From contig CALSCQ010001122.1 of assembly GCA_943704525.1 (NCBI GenBank), forward strand, positions 1 to 30,749: a stretch of 30,749 nt of DNA, written 5' to 3'. Origin of the DNA: Pigoraptor vietnamica (lineage: Eukaryota > Opisthokonta > Filasterea). Below are positions 1 to 11,000 of this stretch, one piece after another. The notes under the pieces were generated by a model that ran no database searches, had not been told where the DNA came from, and was given only the letters and a program-made list of their open reading frames with translations. How positions within the stretch are numbered: the first letter of the stretch is position 1; each line of letters opens with the position of its first letter. Made by a program: the position numbers and the translations under genes.

Positions 1-64
1 CAACCCAACCCAACCCTACACACACGCGCAAACAAACAAAAAACGAAAACCCCGCGGCCTCCAG
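1..64 (+). other. 3' end of an intron of the first receptor tyrosine kinase
   Basis: The window opens on CAACC repeats and a short CA-rich stretch, ending in a cag acceptor at 62-64. The neighbouring copy has an intron at the same place, also CA-rich, whose acceptor at 3830-3832 is followed by almost the same bases. The reading frame is open through this stretch, but the paralogue comparison marks it as intron. The signal-peptide exon of the first gene must therefore lie upstream of the window. Confidence 0.7.
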
Positions 65-3000
65 CGCTCGATCCTTGCCCTCCTAACCCATGCTACGTCG
101 AGGCGGATATTCACGAAAAGTACACGAACGACGGCATCCCACTCGCGCGCCTCACCTCCTTTACCAACTGCACCACGCTCAACGGGACTCTCCCCATCAA
201 GAACGTCGTGTCGCTGAGCTTTTTCCAGTGCTTGGAGGAGGCTGAGGGCCTGTGGATCACCGACGCGCCGCATCTCGTCAGCCTCGCTGGGCTCGAGCGC
301 CTGCGGAAGGTTGAAGGCTGGGAGCTAGAGAACCTCGACTCCCTGGTGAACTTCGACGCGCTGTCGTCCCTCACGTCCGTTGCGGGATGGAAAATGCACA
401 ATTTGCCCTCGCTCACGTCGATGAAAGGGCTGTCGTCGCTCAGGAAGATCGGCTGGGCAATCGACATTTGGGGGTGCCCGAACCTCGTGTCGCTGGATGG
501 CCTCGATCGCCTGACGTATTTTGCCGGCGAAGTGTCGATCGTGAACTCGGGCATATACCACGTGGACGCGCTCGCAAAGTACTTTCGCGTGATTGATCAC
601 GACGAGATATACCTGATCCGCCTCGTCAACAACCCGAACCTCAGGAACGTTACGGGATTCACGGGCGTCACGAAGGTGTCGTCGTACATTATGTTGGACG
701 GCAATTCGGCGCTCGAGACGCTCCACGGCCTCGAGGGCGTCACACGAATTGACGGCGCGCAAATGGCTGGCGATTATCCGCCGTACAAGAACAAGTACTA
801 CGCCATCTACATTCGAAACAACGACGTACTGCGCGACATTTCGGCTCTGAGCAGCGTCAACACAATCACATACGGCGGCGTGACGATCCAGGACAACCCT
901 GCGCTCTGCAACGTCACCGTCGCGAACTGGGCTGCCATTGTGCCGCCGGGCTCTAGGCTGGAAACGAGTGCCATGGTGGCATGCCCTGCACCCCCCGGCG
1001 CCCCCACACCCACACCAACTTCCACTCCCACCGCGACGGTCGCTTCAACCGCGAAGTCGGTCGCTCCGTCCGTCGTTGGTGTTCCCAACCCCGTGCTACC
1101 CGGCACCGGAGCGAGCGGAGGAGGCGGCGGCGGCGGCGGCGGCGGCGGCGGCTCTGGCGCGGGTGCTGTTGCGGGTGGCGTGGTGGGCGGCGTTCTTGTC
1201 GCTGCGCTGATCGGCGGCGCTGTTTACTACTACGTGCGCCGCCGCGGGCACGTGGAGGCCGTGCGCAAGGGCTCGTCAAGCAGCGCGGTGATCTCGGCGT
1301 CGGCTTTTGCAGACTCGGCCGCGGACAGCAACTATGTCACGGAATTGGGCGCGTCGTCGTCGGAGCTGTTGGAGAATCCGCTTCGCAAGAAGAAGGGCGA
1401 GTCAACGGCGCAAGAGGGCTATGTTCAGCTCGAGTCGCTGGATGCCGCGCAGGAGCTGTACGAATCGATGGACAATGTCTCGGCCGTCCTCTCGTCGTGG
1501 ATGCTGGACATGTCGTTCCTGCAGCGCGGAGAGGCGCTCGGCAGCGGCCAGTTTGGCGAGGTGTTCGTCGGCGTGCTTCGGTCCCTCCCGTCAGCGGCGC
1601 TCGCGGTCGCAAAGGGTGTTGATTATCCTTGGGCTGCTGCAGCCCGAGCGCGGCAGCCTGTGCAGGTCGCCGTCAAGAGCCTGAAGGACGGGGCGGATCG
1701 CGAGGAGAAGGCGGCCTTTGTAAAGGAGGGGCTGCTGATGGCGCGTTTTTCGCATCCGCGCGTCGTCGCACTCATTGCCCTATGCACGGAGCCTGGCGTT
1801 GCCCCGCTCGACCTGCCAGAGGGACGTTACAACTCTGTCTACATTGCGACCGAACTGATGCCCGAGGGAGACCTGAAGGGCTACCTGGGCCGGTGCCGTG
1901 CGGGGTCGCCGAAACTTTCGCTCAGGTGTGTGTGGTTGTATGCGGCATGTGAGCTTTTTTTTCGCAATCGTGAAAATGAGCTCCGCGGAAGCAGTCTCGA
2001 TGCTTGGGCTCGTGGCGGTGACTTTTGGGCTTATACCCGTGTGTGCGCCTTCCCGCATGTGCAACAGGGACCTCCACCTGATCGCCATCCAAGTCGCCGA
2101 GGGCATTGCGTTCCTGCACTCGAAGCGCCTCGTCCACCGGTACGTGCGACTGCTTTCGGGCTATACCGGAATTGTCAGTTCGGCTGTTCTTTCTCTTGCA
2201 TATGTTGGCTGATTTGCTGTTTTCTTGGTGTGCGCAGGGATATTGCTGCGCGGAACGTGCTCGTCGGCGAGAACGGAACCGTTAAGATTGGTGGGCCATG
2301 TGCCCACACGCCCCGCAGTAGTATACGCCTGCACATGGTTTATAGTCTGCCTTGTCACGCGTGACTCACCCGTGTGTATGCGCAGCGGACTTTGGCATGG
2401 CGCGTAGCCTGTACACGTCCGAGTACTATCGCAAGGAGTCAGACGCAAAGGTATGGAGCTGAACGCTACCCCCTTCGGCTGCCGGCCTCCGCTTTCTAAT
2501 GAGTAAGGCGCAAGCTTCTCCCTTCTCTGTGCTGACGTGACGTGTGTTGCGCTCGCAGATTCCCGTCCGATGGACGGCGATTGAGTCCCTCGACGACCGC
2601 GTGTACACGAACAAGACGGACGTGTGGTGGGAACTCCATGAGTTTTGTGCGTGCTTGATGATTACGTCGTGTGCGGACACAATGGCCTGCGAGGGCTGTG
2701 CTTGTGTGTCTCTGCTTTGCAGTCTCAAATTCTCACCTGCCGGCTTGATTCCGTTTCTCGCAGGGCGCTCGGCGTCACTTTCTGGGAGATATACACGATG
2801 GGCTTCCAGCCGTACAATCTCATGTCGAACGCGGAGGTCGCCAAGCACGTCAAGGCCGGCGGTCGCCTCGAGTGCCCCGAGAACTGCCCGAAGGAAGTGT
2901 GGGTGGAATCTCTGCCCGGCCAGTTAATACCGCACTATGCATTGTCTCATCTTTCGGTATCTGATGGTGCAGGTATGAGCTGTTGCTGGCCATGTGGAGT

Positions 3001-3072
3001 GCGACACCGTCTGACCGTCCCTCGGTCGCGAGGGTCGTCGAGACGATGCACAAGATACTCAAGTCCCTCTAA
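65..3072 (+). CDS. Receptor tyrosine kinase with L-domain-like ectodomain (5' partial)
   Basis: Exons 65-1925, 2068-2139, 2238-2290, 2386-2450, 2559-2626, 2764-2898 and 2973-3072 join with matching phases into 784 codons plus TAA at 3070-3072. The ectodomain (65 to about 1000) has repeated blocks of the form NPxLxSLxGLxxL, as in receptor L domains of EGFR and insulin receptors, with N-glycosylation sequons. A Pro/Thr-rich stretch and twelve glycines (1117-1152) lead to one transmembrane helix (about 1168-1236), followed by basic residues. The kinase has a glycine loop LGSGQFGEV (1537-1563), VAVK lysine (1675-1677), HRDIAARN, DFG, an activation loop with SEYY, and the tyrosine-kinase signature PVRWTAIE. 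All catalytic residues are present. About thirty residues are inserted between beta2 and beta3, and DVWALG replaces the usual DVWSFG. It should phosphorylate tyrosines at the plasma membrane; the ligand is unknown. Only the signal-peptide exon is missing. Confidence 0.9.
1117..1152 (+). repeat. GGC trinucleotide run encoding twelve glycines
   Basis: Twelve consecutive glycine codons, two GGA then GGC, lie just outside the transmembrane segment of the first kinase. The paralogue has a longer, different linker here, rich in Gly, Ser, Thr and Asn and built from short GGTACC-containing repeats (about 4846-4932). The linker length therefore varies between copies while the membrane helix does not. 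Confidence 0.9.
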
Positions 3073-3388
3073 GTTTGTTTTCGAGGGCGGCGACAGGGCC
3101 ACCTGCATAAATAGAATGGCCCTCGTCACGTGATCATTGAAAATTGCATCTGGACTCTCGGCACTGGCACACCCACAACCGGGTAATAGTCTTGGCCGGG
3201 GTTTTGCATTGTTTCCGCTCGGCATCAAACTGAAATTGGCCACCCTCGCTCAGTTGCTTCCCGTTGCCTCCCTCTGGTGAGCAGTTTGTCATGCGACGAT
3301 GCGGGGAACGCAGGGACTGGCGCCCCTCTTCGTGGCGCTCGCACTGGTCGCGCACTGAACTGGTGAGTCTTCCACGCACGCACAGTTG

Positions 3389-3409
3389 CACACACACACA
3401 CACACCGGC

Positions 3410-3476
<67 letters not shown>

Positions 3477-3652
3477 GACACACACACACACATACAGACA
3501 CACGCACACACACACACACCGACCGGCACGCACACACTGACACACACACAATCACACACACACACACAAACACACTGACACACACACACACATACAGACA
3601 CACGCACACACACACATACAGACACACGCACACACACACACACACACACACA
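3389..3652 (+). repeat. CA microsatellite with internal 100-bp periodicity
   Basis: About 260 bp of (CA)n with interruptions fill the first intron of the kinase pseudogene. The interruption pattern AAACACACTGACAC occurs at 3468 and again exactly 100 bp later at 3568, each followed by CATACAGACA. This suggests segmental duplication inside the array rather than slippage alone. Confidence 0.9.
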
Positions 3653-6600
3653 TTTACTCTCCGGGCTCTCTGCACACTATCATTTTCGTTTCGAGTCGCC
3701 GCGACTCCCCCCGGCTTGTTGACGACTGAATCTCACATCATATCTCCATCTCTGCTTTTGTTTCTGCTCCTTTGCCAAACCACGGCTCAACATTGCCTTT
3801 TCTGGCTCTTCTGCACATTCGCCCCACGCCAGCACTCGAGCCTTGTCCCAAGAACTCGTGCGAGGTCGAAACAAACTTCCCGATGGGTGAGGACGGGGTC
3901 CCGCTGGAGCGCCTGATCAACTTCAGCACGTGCACTTCTATCAACGCGTCCCTCGTCCTCAAAGGCGTCAATTCGACGTCGCTGAGCCACTTGCGGTCCC
4001 TGGAGGTGCTCGGCGGCAATCTCGAAATCAAGGACTCCCCGGAGCTCGTCAGCCTGGCCGGCCTCGAGCGCCTGCGCTAGTTGGGCTACGATCTCAAGCG
4101 CGAGCGGCTCAGTTCTCTGGTGAACGTCAGCGTCCTGTCGTCGCTGACAACGGTCCATTCCTTGCACTTCGAGAGTCTGCCCGCTCTCACGTCCATCAAG
4201 GGGCTGTCGAATCTCGGGACGATAGGCTGGGGCATGGAGTTCTATTCGTGCCCGGTGTTGGAGTCGCTCGATGGCGTCGAGGGACTTTTGTCTCTGTCCG
4301 GCCAGATAGTGCTGGAAAACACGGGCGTGCGTGACATGAACGCGCTCCACAGGTACTTCCGGCAGGTCGCCAACTTTAAGGCTAACCTCATTCGCCTCGT
4401 CAACAACCCACGCCTCACGAGCCTCGCGGGGTTTGCGTCCATCACTCAAGTGGATATGTGCCTCTACCTCCGGAGGGGAACGAGGCGCTCGAGACGCTCC
4501 ATGGCCTGGAAGATGTGACGGTGATCGGCGGTGGATACTTGAATCGCTACTGCAACAACGACTACACGATCTACATTCGAAACAACGATGCGCTGAGCGA
4601 CATTTCCGCTCTGAGCAACGTCAATACGATCGGCAACGGCAACGTGACGATTCAGGACAACCCCTCGCTCTGCAACGTCGCCGTCGTGAACTGGGCTGCC
4701 ATTATGCCGTCGGGGTTCAAGTTGGAAACGATGGTGTTGTGCACGACGCCCACACACCGACCGACGTCCTCCTACCGACCGACGCCGACTCCGTCTGCGC
4801 CCGCCGTGAGCAATCCGGGCGACCCTGTCGTGCCCGGTACCAACACAAACGGCGGTGGTGGTGGCAGCGGCAGTACCGGTACCAATGGCGCAGGTACCGG
4901 TACCAATACCGGCGGCGGCGGCGGCGGCGGCTCTGGCACGGGTGCTGTTGCGGGTGGCGTGGTGGGCGGAGTTCTTGTCGCTGCGCTGATCGGCGGCGCT
5001 GTTTACTACTACGCCGGTGCGCCGGCGGCGACAAAAGGAGGCGCGTTTTGCGTCGCCGAGAAATAGCGCGGTGATTGCGGCGTCGGCATATGCGGACCCA
5101 TGTGAGGTGGGCAACCACATCGTGGACGTTGGTGCGTCGACGTCTGAGCTGCTCGAGAACCCGCTGCGCAGGCGGGGTTACGACGTGCAGCCGACGGGAC
5201 CGGACGGCTACATCCAACTGCTGTCAACGGACCGCTGCCCAGGAGCTGTATGATTCGGTGGACGATGTCGGCGCCGTCCTCTCGTCGTGGATGCTCGACG
5301 TGTCGTTCCTGCAGCGCGGAGAGGCGCTCGGCAGCGGCCAGTTTGGCCAGGTGTTCGTTGGCGTGCTTCGCTCTGTCCCGTCGGCCGCTCTCGCTGTCGC
5401 GAAGGACGTTAACTCCCCGTGGGCGGCTGCTGCGCGCACCCGACAGCGTGTGCAGGTCGCCGTCAAGAGCCTGAAGGACGGGGCGGATCGCGAGGAGAAG
5501 GCGGCGTTCGTGAAGGAGGGGCTGCTGATGGGCGCGTTTTCCGCATCCGCGCGTCGTCGCACTCATTGCCCTATGCACGGAGCCTGGCGTTGCCCCGCTC
5601 GACCTGCCAGAGGGGCGTTACAACTCTGTCTACATTGCGACCGAACTGATGCCCAAGGGGGATCTGAAGGGCTACTTGGGCCGGTGCCGTGCGGGGTCGC
5701 CGCCGACATTATCCGTTAGGTAAGAAAGGAGTGCACATGTGGATCGTATCGCTCTGGCACCGCGTGTGTTTGGCGTGTGCGTTGTCAAGTTTGTGCGCGT
5801 CTGTGTCGGAGTGGATGAGTGCATGGGTGCGTACTGTAACTGTATCAAGTGCATGTGTGTGTGTACATAAGTGGGTGGGTGAGGCGGGAGGTGTGTGCAG
5901 AGTGTGTGTGCAGTGTGTGTGCGTGCGTGGACGTTTCTGTGGGGTCGGTTGCACCTGCGTAGACTTGAGGGTGGCAATGCGGCAAAGCACTCTGTGTTGC
6001 GCCCCACCGGAGATTTCGTTTCTGCGTACATGCGTCTTGGGACAATATGCCGGCTCACTCTTCGCTTCCACCGCCTCGCACTCGCGCACACACCATACGC
6101 GGAATCACTCGCTTTTTTTTAATGGAAGGGACCTCCACCTGATCGCGATCCAAGTCGCCGAGGGCATTGCGTTCCTGCACTCGAAGCGCCTCGTCCACAG
6201 GTACGACGATGTCTCGCGATGACCAATGTGTGCTTTGTTCGTAAGCATATAGCGAACTCTTTTTTGGGGACGCCAGTCCCTTCTGGTCCTTGCTCAATTG
6301 TCCTCGTTGTTTCGCACACCCTTCAACGCGACGCAGGGACATTGCTGCGCGAAATGCTCTCGTTGGCGAGAACATGACCGTCAAAATTGGTGGGTTCAGA
6401 TGTGAGCTGAACAGTGGCACTTTCTGTATTTTCTACTGAGCGCCTCTAGATCTGCCGACGCCCACGTATGCGTAGTGCGCCTTCGTGTGTGACTGTATAT
6501 TAAGCGCCTCGCCCCTACTCGTGTGAGATTGACTCGGCTGAGTGTCTGCCGACGCATAGCGTTTCGCGTGAATAACTGGTTGACCGACGCACTGCAGCGG

Positions 6601-6935
6601 ACTTTGGCATGGCGCGCAGTACACGTCCGAGTACTATCGCAAGGAGTCGGACGCAAAGGTACGGCGGCTCAGGGCCGTCCGCTGTGCTGATTACTCTTGT
6701 TCAAAGGTCGATGCGGCGTGTGTAACGTGACTGAGTAAGAGGCGGCGTGTGTAACGTGACTCTAAGAGATACTTAGGCCACTTTCTTATATAAGAAACGC
6801 TTCCACCGCGTCAGCGTTGTCCATACTCTGACTTTGCGCTGCGCAGGTCCCTGTCCGATGGACCGCGATCGAGTCACTCGACGACCGTGTGTACACGAAC
6901 AAGACGGACGTGTGGTGAGACATACCGATCGCGAC

Positions 6936-7110
6936 CTCTCAACCCCCCTCCCCCCTCTACCTCCCCAATTCCGCCCTCTCGCTTGTGTCTCAATAGCAGT
7001 GCCTGTCGACTGTCCTATCCTCTCTCTCCCTCTCTCTCCTCTCTTCGTTTCGCTCTCCGTTCACTCGCTTCCTCACCTCCCTCTCTGTCCGGTTGTTCGA
7101 CGTGCCCTGA
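6936..7110 (+). repeat. Pyrimidine-rich low-complexity tract in pseudogene intron
   Basis: This stretch is dominated by CCCTCC and CTCTCT runs and occupies the intron between exons 6847-6914 and 7134-7268. The equivalent intron of the first gene (2627-2763) is not similar, so intron sequence has turned over while exon sequence stayed. Confidence 0.7.
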
Positions 7111-7544
7111 TTCGCTGCGACGCGATTACTCAGGGCGCTCGGCGTTACTTTTTGGGAGATATTCACTATGGGCAATCAGCCGTACAATCTCTTGTCGAAC
7201 GCGGAGGTCGCCAAGCACGTCAAGGCCGGCGGTCGCCTCGAGTGCCCCGAGAACTGCCCGAAGGAAGTGTGAGTGCTGTTACGGGCTCCCTTCAACTCTC
7301 TTTCTCGATTTCTCTCTCGGGTCGATGGTTCAACCTCTATGACTGTCTCTATCTCTCTCGCCCCTCCCCACGTGTGCCTCGTCCCCTTCCGCATTCGCGC
7401 TTTCACATCGTGCTGACGGCATGCCTTGGCATTTGTTCGCTCAGGTATCAGTTGCTTCTGACGATGTGGGCTGAGACACCTTCTGGCCGACCCACCGCCG
7501 CCGCTGTGGTCGAGAAATTGCACGCCATTCGCGCGACGCTCTGA

Positions 7545-8088
7545 TGGGGCCCAGCGAGAAAGCGCGGCGCCCAATACACCCGCGATATGCACGCTATGTT
7601 TGCTTTACCCCACACAATCACTGTGTGCAGAGGGCAGCTCTCATCGTTGCTGATATGGGACTGGTGTTCTGTGTGGCTCACGCCCGCGGGAGCGACTTTA
7701 ATGGCATACGGTTGGGTTGAACCGGACGTCATGTGTGCAAGGCACAGAGGAGAGCTGTGTGGACACACAACACGCGCAATGCACGTACGCACGCACACTG
7801 CTAGCAAGCATACGGTTGGGTTGAACCGGACGTCATGTGTGCAAGGCACAGAGGAGAGCTGTGTGGACACACAACACGCGCAATGCACGTACGCACGCAC
7901 ACTGCTAGCAAGCATCACCGACGGGCCAGCCGAAGGGATGGGGAACGTGCAAGGGGCGCGGAAGACAGAACCGGGGTGTGTGTCGTGTCAAACAATAGAC
8001 GGTTGCCCTTCTAGAAAATCTAGAGAGGAGACTCCAGAGAGTGTGTGTGAGAGAAGAGATGGAGGCCGCTGCGGTTCGATGGCATTCG
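7545..8088. other. Convergent intergenic spacer
   Basis: The spacer lies between the pseudogene stop and the stop codon of the histidine kinase on the other strand. It must carry both 3' ends, but I see no clear AATAAA signal. Apart from the 104-bp duplication, nothing recognisable is present. Open frames across it do not resemble proteins. Confidence 0.7.
7704..7915. repeat. 104-bp tandem duplication, two copies
   Basis: The unit beginning GCATACGGTTGGGTTGAACC runs 7704-7807 and repeats at 7808-7911 with no difference that I can see; GCAT then continues to 7915. The four-base GCAT at the junctions could be a microhomology. Perfect identity points to a very recent event or an assembly artefact. 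Confidence 0.93.
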
Positions 8089-11000
8089 CTATGGGGACGA
8101 AAGGGCGGCGAGGATGTGCTGGATGTCCTTGCGCACGACGGGCTTGCTCATCACGTGCTGCATGCCAATCTCGCGGTAGTGCTCAATTTCGCTCGCCGTG
8201 ACGTCCCCGGTCACCCCAATAATCACCGTCTTGACACCGCCCGCGCGAATGCGCTTTGTCGCCTCTGCGCCGGGATAGCACAGGCACGCAAATCTTTGTC
8301 AGACACAGGCACATCAGTCCCAATCAGCGACAACCCACTGCGCGACCCCGCTCTAGAAAACTGCAGCCGTCCCGAGCTACTGAGCATCCACACAACGACT
8401 GGCGGCATGGCACGCGACCGACAGCGGCCGCCGGGCGCCTCAGCACCCACCGATTCCGTCGACGAACGGCATCCGCACGTCCATCCAGATGACGTCATAC
8501 GGCGTCTTCAGGGCCATTTCGATCGCCTGCTGCCCGTTCTCGGCCTCGTCAACGACCGCGTTTCCCTCCACACTCTCCACGTACCGACGCAGGACCAGCC
8601 GGTTGATGCGGCCGTCGTCGCACACGAGGTGCCGTCGCGATCGCTTGACGTCGGCGCCCGTATCCGTCTGCGCCTCGCCTATAGTGACTTCCTGCAGCTC
8701 CACCGTCTCGTGGTTGACGGGATCCGAGGTGCGACGGTCCCTCCGTCGCTGCAATTGGAGCGGAAAGCACCCGTCAGATTGAGAGATGGATACGAACGAA
8801 GACTGCAGAGACTCGCGCCATGTCCTCAATGAAATACACAGAGGATGCTCACCGCACGTCCAGACCGGTTTTGCTCCTGTCAATTCATACGCAACGGAAA
8901 GCGCGAGAGAAACGTACGTCAGCAATTGGCCCAAAGCACGGCATCCGCTTACAGCCGAGTGCACGCAGACGCACCTCCGCAATAACGGCCTCAAGGCGCG
9001 TGGACGAGTGGCCGACGACGCCCCCGCGCACGTCGTCCATGTCGCTTACAGACGCGTCGGACGTGACGGCGTCGTCGAGCTCCCTTCGCACAAAGGGTAC
9101 CTCGAACCAGAATGTGCTGCCGACGCCCTCGGTGCTGACGAAACCAATGTGCCCCCCCATCGCCTCCATTAACATCGAGCACAGATAGAGGCCGAGTCCG
9201 GCGCCCTGGTGCCGTCCCGAGCCGCTGTTGTTGGCGTGCATGAAGGGGCTGAAGACGTACGGCTTGCGCTCGTCCGCGATGCCTGTCGGTGGCGCAAAAC
9301 GGATGCTAGTGTGAGCCCACACGCATGCTCCGTTACGTGCAAACTATAAAGCTGCCGTCAGATAGAGAACACCGTGAGGTACCGCAATAACCGAGTCCTT
9401 GTCGGTTGCGCACGGCATGTCCAGAACAGTGAGGGCGTTGCGTGCCGGTGCAACTGATATAACTGCAGACGACCGCCCACCCCTTCCTTGGTCCTGCACC
9501 GAGACGTAGAGCCACTTTCCGACGGCCGTCGACCCGGGCTCTGCGCTCGCATCCTTAATGTCGGCGTGGACGTGGATGAGCCCCTCGTCGCTGTACTTGA
9601 TTGCGTTCGACACAAAGTTCAGCACCACCTGCACAACAGCCGCCATGCTGTGTGAGCACTACATCGTCGACCGGCTTCTCTCCCCAACTCCGCCCATCCT
9701 CACGTGGCCTCAACCCCAATTCAAGTCGCAACAATTAAACGACTTTGAGACGGCAACAAGATGCAGAGTCGCCGCGCCGCGCACCTGCTTGACGCGCACG
9801 GGGTCGCACTCGAGCGCAATGTCCGGGTCGGACTTGTCGACGACGAGCGTGAGGAGGGGTTTCTCGCTCAGCTTGGACTGCACGATGCACACGACGTCGT
9901 TGAGTATGCTGTTGAAGGACGCAGCCTGCCGGTGGATCGAAAGGCGGCCCTCTTCCAGTTGCCTGCGGCCGCCAGAACGAGGCGAGAATTCGGTCAAAAT
10001 TCAATTCAAAAAACTGAGAACACGCGCACCGGCGGCTGTGACACGGACAACTGACACACACGGTACACGGTATCGTTTTCGGGGGCGTACGCTGGGACTA
10101 CAAGCCGAACCGCGCATACATAGCAACACACGAACGCACCTTATGTCGAGCACGTCATTGCATATGTGGCTGAGCAAATTGCACATGACGGTGGTGTCGT
10201 GGAGGTCCTCGAGCACCACGCGGAGGTCGTCCTTTGACGGCGACTGCGCCTGCATTGCGTCCTTCGTCTTCATCGACGCGTGCTCCACGAGGCCAATCAC
10301 GCCCTGGAGGGGGTTTCCTGCACGTCGCGCATGGCGAGTGAGGCAGCTTAGCACGCGCTCTGGCGACATTAATAGCCGACTGATTTCAATGCATTCAGTT
10401 AGTTGCGCAGTCCGACTGTACTAACAGCCCGGCCCATCGCCCCTCAACACCCGTCCACTGACAGCGACCCACGCCCACAGTGACACAACACCAAACAGAC
10501 CGCTCCGGTGCGACGGGCGGCGCACAGGGACACGCACTTATCTCGTGGTTCACGTAGCCGATCATCGCCGCAATCTGCCGGCGCCGCGACTCGGCCTTGG
10601 CGGTGCGCTCCTTCGCCACGACGAGCTGGCAGATGCCCACGAGCGTGACCACGAGAAGGATGAAGATCGCGCCCGCCGTGATCGCAGTGAACAGCACCGC
10701 GCGGTTGTGGTCCGTCTCGCGGTCGTGCAGCGCGGCCGTCGGGACGGCGACGAACAGCCAGTTGCGGTCGGCCACCGTCATCGTCGAGTCCTTGCGCAGT
10801 CCGTACGACACGGAAACGTTCCCCGGCGTCTGCGGCTTGTAGACGGCGATGACATCCGGCGAACCGTACAGCAGCTGGCCGTCCTCCGAGAAGAGGAACA
10901 CGTGCAAGTTGTCCGTCCCGCGAAGCGCCGTTTCCATGATGACCGTGAGCTTCGCCGACGACGCCAAAACTCCAACGCCTCCGCTTCGCCGCGCAGCGAC

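Larger units (their letters stand above)
3299..7544 (+). pseudogene. Tandem copy of the receptor tyrosine kinase, decayed
   Basis: This copy follows the first gene exon by exon: 3299-3362 (hydrophobic leader beginning MRGTQGLAPLFVALAL), 3833-5717, 6129-6200, 6337-6389, 6598-6658, 6847-6914, 7134-7268 and 7445-7544. Splice sites and phases match, and five of the last six exons have the same length as their counterparts. Compared with the first gene I see in-frame stops TGA 3356-3358 (leader exon) and TAG 4078-4080, net +1 shifts near 4476, 5014, 5234 and 5531, and a 4-base loss near 6619 in the activation-loop exon. Ectodomain, membrane helix, VAVK, HRDIAARN and DFG coding remain recognisable. 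Introns are longer and do not align with those of the first copy. Intact splice sites and near-identical exon blocks imply recent death, or homogenisation by gene conversion. Assembly error is the main alternative, though seven defects here against none in the 12.8-kb dynein coding sequence argue against it. Confidence 0.85.

Noticed and set aside
1-16. Telomere-like CAACC repeats at the left edge
   Set aside because: There are only three imperfect units, and they run straight into an intron with a conserved acceptor.
3264-3578. Thr-His repeat proteins from CA arrays (also 14277-14465 and 24032-24610)
   Set aside because: They are translations of microsatellites inside introns with good splice sites on both sides.
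3299-7544. Second kinase copy read as a working gene by stop read-through or programmed frameshifts
   Set aside because: Two different stop codons and five frame changes at unrelated sites have no common slippery motif, so decay is simpler.
7587-8201. Open frame through the 104-bp duplication
   Set aside because: It only reads through the duplicated spacer; 104 is not a multiple of three, so the two copies are read in different frames.
8041-8832. Plus-strand open frame of 263 codons over the receiver domain
   Set aside because: It lies opposite the receiver exons, whose family motifs and phases are convincing.
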